From: Paenibacillus durus ATCC 35681
GTDB taxonomy: Bacteria; Bacillota; Bacilli; Paenibacillales; Paenibacillaceae
Length of the DNA stretch: 64,000 bases
Direction: 5' to 3'
Assembly (NCBI RefSeq): GCF_000993825.1
Contig: NZ_CP011114.1
Span: forward strand, 5,084,001 to 5,148,000
The position numbers and the translations under genes were made by a program. Under the pieces are notes generated by a model, which was not told where the DNA came from, searched no databases, and saw only the letters and a program-made list of their open reading frames with translations. Position 1 is the stretch's first letter. Every line of letters starts with the position of its first letter. This document shows, piece after piece, positions 51,331 through 59,776 of the stretch.

Positions 51331-52131
51331 ATGAGAGAAATACAGGGGAATTTGATTACGGTAGAGACGCTGGCGGAGGACCTTAGGCGGCTTGGCGTGC
51401 TGGAAGGCATGACGGTGCTACTGCATTCCTCCTTCAAGTCACTTGGCGAATGGGTGGCTGGCGGACCTGCCGCCGTTATTCTGGCGCTTGAACAAGTGCT
51501 GGGCGAAGCGGGCACGCTCATTATGCCGACGCATACGACAGATCTGACCGACCCTTCGGGCTGGTGCAACCCCCCGGTTCCGAAAGAGTGGTGGGCTACG
51601 ATACGGGAGCAGATGCCACCCTATGCCCCGGACTTGACGCTTCCGCGCGGGATGGGCATCATCCCGGAAGCTTTTCGCAAGCAGCAGGGAGTAAGGCGCA
51701 GCGGGCATCCGCTGTATTCCTTCGCCGCTTGGGGCAAGCATGCCGATACGGTCACCGCCGGACATGAGCTGCCGTACGGTCTTGGCGACGGGTCGCCGCT
51801 TGGGCGCCTGTACGATCTGGATGGCATGGTGCTGCTGCTCGGTGTGGGGCATTTAAACAATACCTCTATGCACCTCGCGGAATACCGTGCAAACTATCCC
51901 GGCAAAAAAGAAGCGGCCGCCGGCGCTCCGGTCTCCAAGGATGGAGTCAGAAGGTGGGCGCGGTTTCCGGATTTGGCATGGAGCTCGGATGATTTTGGCG
52001 AAATCGGCGAGGATTTTGAAAGGGAGACGGGGCTAGTCCGGCACGGTCTTGTCGCGGCGGCTCCCGCGAAGCTCATGTCCCAGCGGGCCATCGTCGATTA
52101 TGCCATTCATTGGATGACGCAGCGGCGCTAG
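51331..52131 (+). CDS. AAC(3)-family N-acetyltransferase (YokD-like)
   Basis: This 266-residue protein is of the antibiotic acetyltransferase family: VLLHSSFKSLG, AGTLIMPTHTTDLTDPSGW, RRSGHPLYSFAAWGKHAD, and LLLGVGHLNNTSMHLAEY. The His and Asp/Glu positions typical of the acetyl-CoA site appear present. Members such as YokD bind acetyl-CoA, and many chromosomal ones have no proven drug resistance role, so resistance should not be assumed. Confidence 0.88.
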   Translation: MREIQGNLITVETLAEDLRRLGVLEGMTVLLHSSFKSLGEWVAGGPAAVILALEQVLGEAGTLIMPTHTTDLTDPSGWCNPPVPKEWWATIREQMPPYAPDLTLPRGMGIIPEAFRKQQGVRRSGHPLYSFAAWGKHADTVTAGHELPYGLGDGSPLGRLYDLDGMVLLLGVGHLNNTSMHLAEYRANYPGKKEAAAGAPVSKDGVRRWARFPDLAWSSDDFGEIGEDFERETGLVRHGLVAAAPAKLMSQRAIVDYAIHWMTQRR

Positions 52132-52160
52132 GCGGAACGAGCGAATCCGATCAATACGCA

Positions 52161-52208
52161 AAAGAACCTTCAGAACCACTATACAAGTGGAACTGAAGGT
52201 TCTTTGTT
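52161..52208. terminator. Bidirectional terminator
   Basis: AAAGAACCTTCAG (52161-52173) pairs perfectly with CTGAAGGTTCTTT (52193-52205), and an inner CCACT/AGTGG stem lengthens it. It lies between the convergent AAC(3) and nucleotidase genes. Confidence 0.85.
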
Positions 52209-52234
52209 AATCCAGTGCTGATACAAAGCGGGGC

Positions 52235-55200
52235 TTAGTCAATGAATTTCAGCACTTTCAGTGTCTTCTCCAGCATGACCGCCGCTTCCGCGCGGGTTGC
52301 GGTCTGCCCCGGAGCAAAGAAGCCATCCGGAGAGCCCTGAATGATGCCGGCCGCGGCTAACTCGGCTGCCGACCTTCTTGACCATGCCGCGATTGCTGAT
52401 TGATCTTTGAATCTACCCAGGGCTTCCCTGTCATCGGGTAGCCACATTCCGGCATGCTTCGTCGCTTTGGACAGGATGGCCGCTATTTCCTGACGGGTGA
52501 TCGGGCTGTCCGGATAGAAGCCGCCGTCCGGATAGCCGGAGATCAGTCCCGCCGCCGAGGCCGTCCGAATCGCTCCCGCATACCATTTGGACGGGTTAAC
52601 ATCTTTGAAGTCCGTCTTGCCGTCTATCGCTTCTAGACCCAGCGCCCGTGTGATCAGCGCCGCGAATTCTGCGCGGGTCACCGGTTTCGACGGTGAGAAC
52701 GTCCCCGTCTCATTTCCGTTGACAATCAGCTTGGAGGCCAGCAGATCAATGGACGATTTCGCCCAGTGGCTGGCGGTGTCACCGAAAGTCTTGGAGGATT
52801 CGACAACGGTATAATAGCTGTTGCTGGCTCGTTTAATGGTGACTTTCGCCGTACCGTCCGTATTTGCCGTAAAGACGGAAGGAACGAAGGAAAGCGCACC
52901 CGTGTCCGGATCGTACACGACGCCCGTAGCCGTCTTGTTATCCAGCGTACGGCCAGCTTGGATCGTTCTTTCCACATACTTGCTGCCGAAACGGTTAATC
53001 GGTACGCTGCGGTTTCCGGCTTTGGCCGTGACGGAGAACTGCATGACCGGCGCGGCCAGCGTGAGCGAGCCTTGCTTCGCGGCAGCCTGGTTAACTCCGG
53101 CGGTCGTGGCCGCATCCGCAGGCTTGATAGCGACGGTAACTGTAAAGTCGCCCGTTCCAAGCTGAGTCGTAATCGCTGTACCATTAAGTACGCTCAGCGG
53201 CAGCGAGTAGGAGGCCTGGCCTGTGTCAAAGGTCAGTACGAGCTCAGGTGTCGCGGCAGCCTGCTGAAGCAGCGCGCTGCCCGGAAGCACGACTTCCGCG
53301 CCGCCTGCGGAGGCGGTGACCGGGATGACCAGCTCGCTGCTGCCGGCAGGCAGAGCTGCCAGACGCTTCGTCAAATCTTCGGCCGTCAGGGTCGTTACCT
53401 GAGCCTGAGCCGGTGCAGGCGAAGCCGAAGGCGCCGGGGTTGGCGCGGTCACGGTTCCGCCGCCGCTTCCGGGCGCAGGCGAAGCCGAAGCGCCTTTCAG
53501 ATTGGTGATCCGGCCTTCAAGGCCGATGTTCACCTGGCCGATTTTGCCCAAATACTCATTAAACACATCATAGTCCGGCACGTACAGTTCATAATAACGA
53601 CCATCCACCTTGGCCCCCGCCAGCGCCCGGTAGAAGTCGCCGCCTCCGGCCATGAAGGAGTTCGTGGACAAAATATAGTAGCCTTCCGGGTCAACCGGAG
53701 TGTAGCTGCCGTCCGGCTGCTTGATCTCCACCGATACGATCCGCTTGCCTTCCTGCTTGACCTGATTGGTAGCGGGATCAACGATTTCCGGTTGTTTCGC
53801 CGAATCGAAAGTGTACCGCATTCCCGATACCTGCGGGAACCGTCCCTGATCCGCTTCCAGGCCGCTAACGCCGTTTTCCAGAGATGAAATGATTTCCTTG
53901 CCGGTAACCTTGAGAGCTACAAGGCTGTTGTTGAACGGCAGGGTCGTCAGCACTTCGCCGAGAGTAATGTCGCCCTGGTTAATCGGAGCCCGGATGCCGC
54001 CGCCGTTTTGAATGGCTACAAAGCCCTTAATGGGAGACAGTTCGGACGGGGAGAGCAGTTTGCTGACCAGTTCCGTAGATTTACTGTTGATGCTGTCGGC
54101 GATCAGGTTGCCGAGCGGTATTTCTTCCTGCCGCGCCACGCGCACCATTTTGCCGTCGATCATACGATGAGTGTACAGATCCGTGTAGGTATAACCGACA
54201 ACGGTCTGACGGACGGTTTCAAGCTGGGCGTCATACGGGGCGAGCATCGATTTGGCTTCGGCGTCTTCCGCGTATTTGGCAACATCCAGCAGTCTGCCGG
54301 AGAAGCTAGTGATCTGGCCGCTGGTGCTAAAGGAGACATCGAGCTCCCCGAGATTTTGTCCGTATTCGCCCGTCTGCACAATGAGTGTGGTGTCTCCGGT
54401 GCTTCCGTGCGGAACCTCTACCGGAACGTCCAGCTTCGTATGGGTATGGCCGCCAACGATAATATCGATTGCAGGCACTTCCACCGCGAGCTGCTGGTCA
54501 ATGTTATACCCAAGGTGGGAAAGGGCGATAATCTTGTTAATGCCTTGCGCTTGCAGCATGCTTACTGCCTGCTCTGCGCTTGTCTTGTAATTCTCGAAGG
54601 TGATTTTGTCGCCCGGAGACGAGAGTCCGACGGTTTCTTCCGTGGTCAGGCCGATAATGCCGACTTTCTCGCCGTAGACATCCTTGATGACAGTGGGGTA
54701 AATATTGCCGTTCTTGGCAGGGGTGCTGGGGTCGCCGATCAGGCCGGTTTCATTGTGATACAGCCCGGCAAGCTCGCTATTTTTCGTTGTAAAATCGATG
54801 TTGGCGCTGACGAACGGGAATGAGGCCCCGTCCATGAAGGTTTTTAACGTAGGCAGTCCTTTGTCGAATTCATGGTTGCCGAAAGTCATGGCGTCGTACC
54901 CGATGTAATTCATGAACTTCAGGTCGGCCAGACCCTCGAATTTTGTAAAATAGAGCGTTCCGGAGAAAACGTCGCCCGCGTCCAGCAGGATTGAATTGCC
55001 GGTACGCTCGCTCTTGATTGCCGAAATTCGTTTGGCCACATTTTCAAGATGGCCGTGGGTGTCGTTCGTGTGCAGCACACGGAGTTGGAAATCCTGGTCA
55101 GAATAGGTAGCCAACTGCACGGTTGACGCATCCGGGACAGCCACGGAATTTTCCGCTTGCGCCGCTCCAGCCGCATAGGCTTGTCCGCTGCCGTAATTGA

Positions 55201-55282
55201 CGGCCGGGAACAGAGCGGTCAGCAGCAGGGCAGCTGTCAGCAGGAGACTGTACGATCTCTTACATTGAGAAGATAAGTTCAT
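52235..55282 (-). CDS. S-layer-anchored 5'-nucleotidase/metallophosphatase
   Basis: This 1015-residue exported protein has a signal peptide (about 1-40). A calcineurin-like metallophosphatase domain follows, with metal motifs LHTNDTHGHLE, LLDAGDVFSGT, FGNHEFDKG and GGHTHTKL, then the 5'-nucleotidase C-terminal domain (VAIQNGGGIRAPINQG, ILSTNSFMAGGGDFY). After a Pro/Ala/Ser linker and an Ig/NEAT-unlike beta region, three SLH domains end the protein (TRAEFAALITRALGL, ITRQEIAAILSKATKH, TRAEAAVMLEKTLKVL). It probably salvages phosphate and nucleosides at the cell surface. It is monocistronic. Confidence 0.92.
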   Translation of the reverse strand: MNLSSQCKRSYSLLLTAALLLTALFPAVNYGSGQAYAAGAAQAENSVAVPDASTVQLATYSDQDFQLRVLHTNDTHGHLENVAKRISAIKSERTGNSILLDAGDVFSGTLYFTKFEGLADLKFMNYIGYDAMTFGNHEFDKGLPTLKTFMDGASFPFVSANIDFTTKNSELAGLYHNETGLIGDPSTPAKNGNIYPTVIKDVYGEKVGIIGLTTEETVGLSSPGDKITFENYKTSAEQAVSMLQAQGINKIIALSHLGYNIDQQLAVEVPAIDIIVGGHTHTKLDVPVEVPHGSTGDTTLIVQTGEYGQNLGELDVSFSTSGQITSFSGRLLDVAKYAEDAEAKSMLAPYDAQLETVRQTVVGYTYTDLYTHRMIDGKMVRVARQEEIPLGNLIADSINSKSTELVSKLLSPSELSPIKGFVAIQNGGGIRAPINQGDITLGEVLTTLPFNNSLVALKVTGKEIISSLENGVSGLEADQGRFPQVSGMRYTFDSAKQPEIVDPATNQVKQEGKRIVSVEIKQPDGSYTPVDPEGYYILSTNSFMAGGGDFYRALAGAKVDGRYYELYVPDYDVFNEYLGKIGQVNIGLEGRITNLKGASASPAPGSGGGTVTAPTPAPSASPAPAQAQVTTLTAEDLTKRLAALPAGSSELVIPVTASAGGAEVVLPGSALLQQAAATPELVLTFDTGQASYSLPLSVLNGTAITTQLGTGDFTVTVAIKPADAATTAGVNQAAAKQGSLTLAAPVMQFSVTAKAGNRSVPINRFGSKYVERTIQAGRTLDNKTATGVVYDPDTGALSFVPSVFTANTDGTAKVTIKRASNSYYTVVESSKTFGDTASHWAKSSIDLLASKLIVNGNETGTFSPSKPVTRAEFAALITRALGLEAIDGKTDFKDVNPSKWYAGAIRTASAAGLISGYPDGGFYPDSPITRQEIAAILSKATKHAGMWLPDDREALGRFKDQSAIAAWSRRSAAELAAAGIIQGSPDGFFAPGQTATRAEAAVMLEKTLKVLKFID

Positions 55283-55405
55283 GTAATCTTAACCTCCTAT
55301 AATTAGTAAGAATATAATTTGATTATAATATTGATAATCCGAATTTGTGGAAATTTTTTCGCAAAAAATTGTTAGAGAGAGTACAAATAGATAGAGAGAT
55401 TTGCC

Positions 55406-55462
55406 AAAAAAATAGAACAGCGGCCCCGCCCTTCGCTGTACAAGCAAAGAGCAGGGCCGCTG
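55406..55462 (-). terminator. Terminator of serS
   Basis: On the minus strand CAGCGGCCC (55462-55454) pairs with 55426-55418, with more inner pairing, followed by TTCTATTTTTTT. Confidence 0.85.
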
Positions 55463-55479
55463 TGATTATCCGGCGTTAC

Positions 55480-56778
55480 TCAGATACCCGGGGCCGGCTG
55501 TGGAGCGGGAATAACCTCCCGTCCATCCATATATTTGCGCAGTGCCTGCGGAATATAAATCGAACCGTCCTCCTGCTGGTGGTTCTCCAGCAGCGGAATA
55601 AGGATGCGCGGCGTGGCAGCTGCCGTATTGTTCAGCGTATGGCAGTACCGCAGCCTGCCGTCCGTTCCCAGGTAGCGGATATTCGAGCGGCGCGCCTGGA
55701 AATCGAGCAGATTCGACGCCGAATGCGTCTCCCCGTAAGCGTTCCGCCCCGGCATCCAGGTCTCGATGTCGTACTGCTTATGCGTCTTCAGCGACATGTC
55801 GCCGGTGCAGACGGCCACGACGCGGTAAGGCAGCTCCAGCAGCTGCAAAATATGCTCGGCGTTCGCCAGAATCTCCTGCAGCATACGCTCCGATACCTCC
55901 GGGTCGCTCTCGCACAGGACGACTTGCTCGATCTTCGAGAACTGATGCACCCGGTACAGCCCGCGCACATCCCGGCCCGCCGAGCCGACCTCGCGGCGGA
56001 AGCAGGCCGACATTCCGGCAAGCCTTATCGGCCCCTTCAAGTCGACGGTCTCGTCGCTGTACAGCGAGACGAGCGGAACCTCCGAGGTCCCGGCAAGCCA
56101 GCGGTTCTCGCCGCTTAGCTCATAAGTCTGATCCTCTCCGCCGGGGAAGAACCCGGTGCGCACCAGCGTCTCCGGGCGGACGATTGCCGGTACGTCCATG
56201 ACCGTAAACCCCCTGGCGGTCAGCACATCAAGCGCGAGCCGCTGCACAGCTAGATGCAGATACAGCCCGGTTCCCTTGAGCGTATAGCTGCGCGGTCCAC
56301 CCGCCTTCACGCCGCGCGGAATGTCGATGATGTCATGCAGCTCGCCAAGCTCCACATGATCCCGGAGCGCGAAGCCGAACGCGGGCGGCTCCCCGCAGCG
56401 CCGGATCTCCACGTTGTCCTTGTCGCTCTCCCCGATCGGCGTATCCTTCGATACGGGATTCGGCGCCCGCAGCAGCAGCTCCCGGCATTTGGTTTCCGAT
56501 TCTCCGAGCCGCGCTTCCACCTCAGTCAGACGGCCGCCCAGTTCCCTGACCTGTTCTTTAACCGTTTCGCTCTCCGCAGGATTTCCCTCCCGCAGCCGCG
56601 CCTCAACTTCCTTGGTAAGCGCATTGCGCCGAGCCCGCAGCTCTTCGGTCTCTTGCCGCAGTCCGCGCCGTCGGTCGTCCCATTCCAGCAGCTCATCCAG
56701 CGGGAAGTCCACCTTTTTCCACTTGGCCGTCTGTCTGACAAGCTCCGCATTTTCCCTAATCCAAACCATGTCCAGCAT
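55480..56778 (-). CDS. serS: Seryl-tRNA synthetase
   Basis: This 432-residue class II synthetase starts at ATG 56778, behind AAGGAG; a frame open further upstream crosses the T-box terminator. The N-terminal coiled-coil arm (about 30-100) contacts the long variable arm of tRNA-Ser. The catalytic core has motif 2 (CFRREVGSAGRDVRGLYRVHQF) and motif 3 (ASNLLDFQARRSNIRYLG region). It is controlled by a T-box leader. Confidence 0.95.
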   Translation of the reverse strand: MLDMVWIRENAELVRQTAKWKKVDFPLDELLEWDDRRRGLRQETEELRARRNALTKEVEARLREGNPAESETVKEQVRELGGRLTEVEARLGESETKCRELLLRAPNPVSKDTPIGESDKDNVEIRRCGEPPAFGFALRDHVELGELHDIIDIPRGVKAGGPRSYTLKGTGLYLHLAVQRLALDVLTARGFTVMDVPAIVRPETLVRTGFFPGGEDQTYELSGENRWLAGTSEVPLVSLYSDETVDLKGPIRLAGMSACFRREVGSAGRDVRGLYRVHQFSKIEQVVLCESDPEVSERMLQEILANAEHILQLLELPYRVVAVCTGDMSLKTHKQYDIETWMPGRNAYGETHSASNLLDFQARRSNIRYLGTDGRLRYCHTLNNTAAATPRILIPLLENHQQEDGSIYIPQALRKYMDGREVIPAPQPAPGI

Positions 56779-56805
56779 AACCGTTCGCTCCTTTTTGTAA
56801 AAAAA

Positions 56806-57026
56806 TACAAAAAACGCCCTCATCCATGGGACGAGGAGCGTCAGCTCGCGGTGCCACCCAGGTTGACCGAACCCGGCCTGAAACGGCGGTATTCGATCCT
56901 CTTTGGTCTTCGCGGTAACGGGCGAAACCCGGTAAACTTAGAGAGCGGTCTTGATGCCGCCCCGGTCGCAAACCCCTCACGGTTGGATGCCGGTCATTGG
57001 CCTGATCAGGATGTGATATTGCCGTT
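56806..57026 (-). promoter_or_regulatory. T-box riboswitch of serS
   Basis: The minus strand carries the T-box sequence GGGTGGCACCGCG (56860-56848), the invariant bulge that pairs with the NCCA end of uncharged tRNA. The intrinsic terminator follows, with the stem from 56841 to 56814 and a T-run at 56813-56806. The long stem I region upstream reaches the promoter. A serine specifier codon could not be assigned with confidence; uncharged tRNA-Ser is inferred from the gene. Confidence 0.9.
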
Positions 57027-57056
57027 AGTATAACGCAGGAAGGTGGCTAATGGCAA
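57027..57056 (-). promoter_or_regulatory. serS promoter
   Basis: TTGCCA (57056-57051) and TATACT (57032-57027) are spaced by 18 bases, directly upstream of the T-box leader. Confidence 0.65.
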
Positions 57057-57686
57057 GGCGGAGGAGCGGAAGTATTGGATTGAGTCCCCTGTCTTCTTAC
57101 TCGTCAGGATTGTCCAATACAGATTCCCATGTTCAATCTGGCGCGTTAGGACATGTTTCTTTGGGAGCGTCCGTCTGGCTGGCAAAACAGCTCAAGTGCA
57201 GTTTTTTTCATCGAAAGCGTCGGTTATCAGGAAGTTCCTGAAATTGTGCAGGGATTTCAACTGCGCGGAGTGAATTTGAGGTTGAGCAAGCCCCAAAAAA
57301 TGCACATTTACAGGCGTGTTACCCGTGGCTGCTTCAAATGGAAAAAAAGATGCACTATTTCAGGTTTCCTACCCTATCCTGCTCACCCGTGTCTCATTGA
57401 AGTTCGTATCGCATGGGTAGGTTTGCCCGCCGCTCCGGTTGAAGCCGTAAACCCTTCTTTCTTGCGGAGTATTATTCCAGAAGAGGTTTGCCGAATTCGA
57501 ACAGCTGTGCGGTAATTGATGCTTAAAGGAGCCCTCGTTAAGATCTCATTATTTGCCGGCGCTTTCCATGCTTTAGAGCTCATCCGCGTTGACATGGGCA
57601 GGCTCCCTTTGTTACGATAATTTAAATTTAAGTTATTTGTCGTGTTTGCGGGGCCTTTGCTCCCTGACTGACAGAAGAGGTGGAAA
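57043..57686. other. Gene-free spacer between serS and the FMN reductase
   Basis: About 600 bases lack a convincing gene. Several open frames on both strands lack ribosome binding sites and family features. A 14-base motif is repeated three times at 57237-57364 (listed separately). The last 60 bases are AT-rich and carry the FMN reductase ribosome binding site. Confidence 0.6.
57237..57364. repeat. Cluster of inverted 14-base motifs
   Basis: CCTGAAATTGTGCA (57237-57250) recurs in reverse as TGCACATTTACAGG (57301-57314) and TGCACTATTTCAGG (57351-57364), with one to three differences. The outer pair is a 13-of-14 inverted repeat around about 100 bases. This is probably an intergenic repeat element. 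Confidence 0.6.
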
Positions 57687-58241
57687 GTGGCTAAGATTGC
57701 AGTGATTAATGGAACGCCGTCGCTCGTATCGCGCATCAATGCGGTGATCGAGTATGCAGAGAACGTGCTTGGCGGCAAAGGATTTGAGGTCGAGCGGATC
57801 AATGTGGCGGAGCTGCCGCCGGAAGATCTGATTCATACGAAGTTCGAGAGCGAAGCGATTGTCAAAGCGAACGGCCTCGTGGCGGAAGCGGACGCTCTGA
57901 TCATTGTAAGTCCGGTATATAAGGCTTCCTATACGGGGGTCCTCAAGACATTTCTGGATCTGATTCCTCAAAAAGGGCTTGCCGGAAAAATCGTGCTTCC
58001 ACTCTTTATGGGCGGCAGCCTTGCGCACCTGCTCACGATTGATTATGCGCTGAAGCCGGTATTGTCCGTGCTGGGCGCGCGCCATATCCTTGGCGGCGTG
58101 TACGCGGTTGACTCCCAGGTCGTGCGTAATGATGCCGGAGCGGTGGAGATTGCCGAAGAGCTGCGCCTGCGTCTGGACAACGCGCTGGGTGAGTTTGCGG
58201 AAGAAGTGGAGCATAAGGCGGCCCGTAAGGCGCGCTCGTAG
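57687..58241 (+). CDS. NADPH-dependent FMN reductase (SsuE family)
   Basis: This 184-residue flavodoxin-like enzyme has the phosphate loop NGTPSLVSRINAV and the flavin motif SPVYKASYTGVLKTFLDLIPQKGL, as in SsuE/MsuE. It supplies reduced flavin to a monooxygenase, classically alkanesulfonate monooxygenase, but no such gene is adjacent. The GTG start follows GAGGTGG. A strong terminator follows. Confidence 0.9.
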   Translation: MAKIAVINGTPSLVSRINAVIEYAENVLGGKGFEVERINVAELPPEDLIHTKFESEAIVKANGLVAEADALIIVSPVYKASYTGVLKTFLDLIPQKGLAGKIVLPLFMGGSLAHLLTIDYALKPVLSVLGARHILGGVYAVDSQVVRNDAGAVEIAEELRLRLDNALGEFAEEVEHKAARKARS

Positions 58242-58268
58242 TTGATTCGAATGACTTTGGAAAATGGA

Positions 58269-58319
58269 AAAAGCAGCAAATCTCCAATAATGCGGAGACT
58301 TGCTGCTTTTCGTTTTTTT
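58269..58319 (+). terminator. Terminator after the FMN reductase gene
   Basis: AAAAGCAGCAA (58269-58279) pairs with TTGCTGCTTTT (58300-58310), extended by TCTCC/GGAGA, followed by CGTTTTTTT. Confidence 0.88.
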
Positions 58320-58489
58320 GTCCGCTGGGGTCCGCCGAATCAAGGTTCGAACAGGAGCACCATATTTTTCTTAATCCGGCCAAGGCTAGGCCATTCGATA
58401 CCAAGAAGCGCCAAAGCTCTCAAATCTATTGAGGCAGGTGGCTTTTTTGTCTGAAATATAAGCATGTCTCAGCGGAGCGCTTACGATTC

Positions 58490-59521
58490 TTACAGATCGT
58501 CAAACCCGTTGTCGTCGCCCACCTTGCCGTAGTTGCGGGACTTGGCTTCGAAGAAGTCGGTCTTCGTCGCGTTCAGCGCCTCATCGGAGAAAGGCTTGAT
58601 CCACGGCATGCAGTTCACATCCACACCCGGGTACGCTTTGTCCAGTCCCATCAGGGTGAGGCGCTTGTTGGCGATATATTTGATGTAGTCGCTAAGTTCG
58701 CGAAGGTCGATGCCGCGCACCTCTTGCAGCGTATAATGCGCCCAGTTTGTCTCAAGGGCAACGGCCCGGTCGATGGTCCGGTACACATAATCCATATTTT
58801 CCTTGGTGTTCAGCTCCGGGAAGTCCTCAAGCAGCTGCTTGAACACTTCAGCGAAGAAGTAGCAGTGCTGGTTCTCGTCGCGCTGGATGTAGGAGATCAT
58901 CTGGCTGGTCGCCATCATTTTCTGGTCGCGGGCCAGGTTGTAGAAGAAGGCGAATGTGCTGTAGAAGAAAATACCCTCCAGAATCAAATCGGCCACCAGC
59001 GCCTGGAAAAAGCTCTGCCGCGACGGGTTATCGCGGAACTCCTGGTAAATCTCCGAAATGAATTGGTTGCGTTCCAAGAGAACGGGATCATGCTTCCAGT
59101 ATTCGAAAATCTCCTTCTGCTCCCGCTCGGAAACGATCGAGGAGAGGACGTAGGAATACGACTGGTTATGCACGACCTCCTGCTGCCCGATGATCGCCGA
59201 AATTGCCTCCAGGGAAGAGTCGGTAAAATACCGCTTCACGTCGCCGACGAACATCGTCTGCATCGAATCGAGCACGGCGAGCAGGGAGATGTTAATCTTG
59301 AACACGCGCTGCTCTTCCGCATCCAAGAGCGGGAACTGCTGGGCGTCCTTGGACATCGGGATCTCATCGGCGATCCAGTGGTTCAGCAGCAGCACCTTGT
59401 ACAGCTTGTACATGTGCGGCATGCGGATGTCGTTCCAGTTCAGAATGCCGGAGCATTCGCCTTCGATAATGCGGGTGGATTGGTTGGGGGCTTCGGTGTT
59501 GAATATTTTTTGCAGCTGCAT
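58490..59521 (-). CDS. nrdB: Ribonucleotide reductase class I beta subunit
   Basis: This 343-residue R2 protein houses the di-metal tyrosyl-radical cofactor. Ligand helices are visible: EVVHNQSYSYV (with the probable radical Tyr close by), EGIFFYSTFAF and RDENQHCYFF. It pairs with NrdA, whose gene lies 255 bases upstream on the same strand. The gap between them contains a copy of an intergenic repeat. Confidence 0.93.
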   Translation of the reverse strand: MQLQKIFNTEAPNQSTRIIEGECSGILNWNDIRMPHMYKLYKVLLLNHWIADEIPMSKDAQQFPLLDAEEQRVFKINISLLAVLDSMQTMFVGDVKRYFTDSSLEAISAIIGQQEVVHNQSYSYVLSSIVSEREQKEIFEYWKHDPVLLERNQFISEIYQEFRDNPSRQSFFQALVADLILEGIFFYSTFAFFYNLARDQKMMATSQMISYIQRDENQHCYFFAEVFKQLLEDFPELNTKENMDYVYRTIDRAVALETNWAHYTLQEVRGIDLRELSDYIKYIANKRLTLMGLDKAYPGVDVNCMPWIKPFSDEALNATKTDFFEAKSRNYGKVGDDNGFDDL

Positions 59522-59612
59522 GGCTGGTCACTCCTTGATTACCTTATCTTCTGCGAAGCTGAAAATAGCTGCTCGCAGAGTTAGTTGAATGCTCGGCACG
59601 GGTTCGCACCTA

Positions 59613-59747
59613 CAGGGAATGCTTGAGCTTCCGATCACTGTTATCCTCAGATTTTTTGATTGATCCACCCAGCGGGTGAAAATCCGAGGATAAAGGCGAC
59701 CGCTGGCGCTTCTCCAGCTTCAAGCTTCCCCTCCGGTGCTCGTTGCC
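59613..59747. repeat. Diverged copy of the MITE-like interior
   Basis: This stretch aligns with 18552-18721 in the same direction: GGAATG-CTT, a CAGATTT-TTGATT block, a GTGAAA-ATCCG block, then GCGA-CGCT, CGCT-CT-CAG and CTTCCCC. The terminal inverted repeats of the intact element are not recognised here. It lies between nrdA and nrdB. Confidence 0.6.
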
Positions 59748-59776
59748 AAGCTTTGGTTAAATGGTACGCTAAATTT

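Noticed and set aside
51331..52131. Aminoglycoside resistance claim for the AAC(3)-family gene
   Set aside because: Many chromosomal members show no resistance; sequence alone does not justify it.
57153..57802. Open frames on both strands in the serS to FMN reductase spacer
   Set aside because: They run through repeat motifs, lack ribosome binding sites and match no family I know.
58330..58400. tRNA-like T-loop (GGTTCGAAC)
   Set aside because: No acceptor, D or anticodon stems could be built around it.
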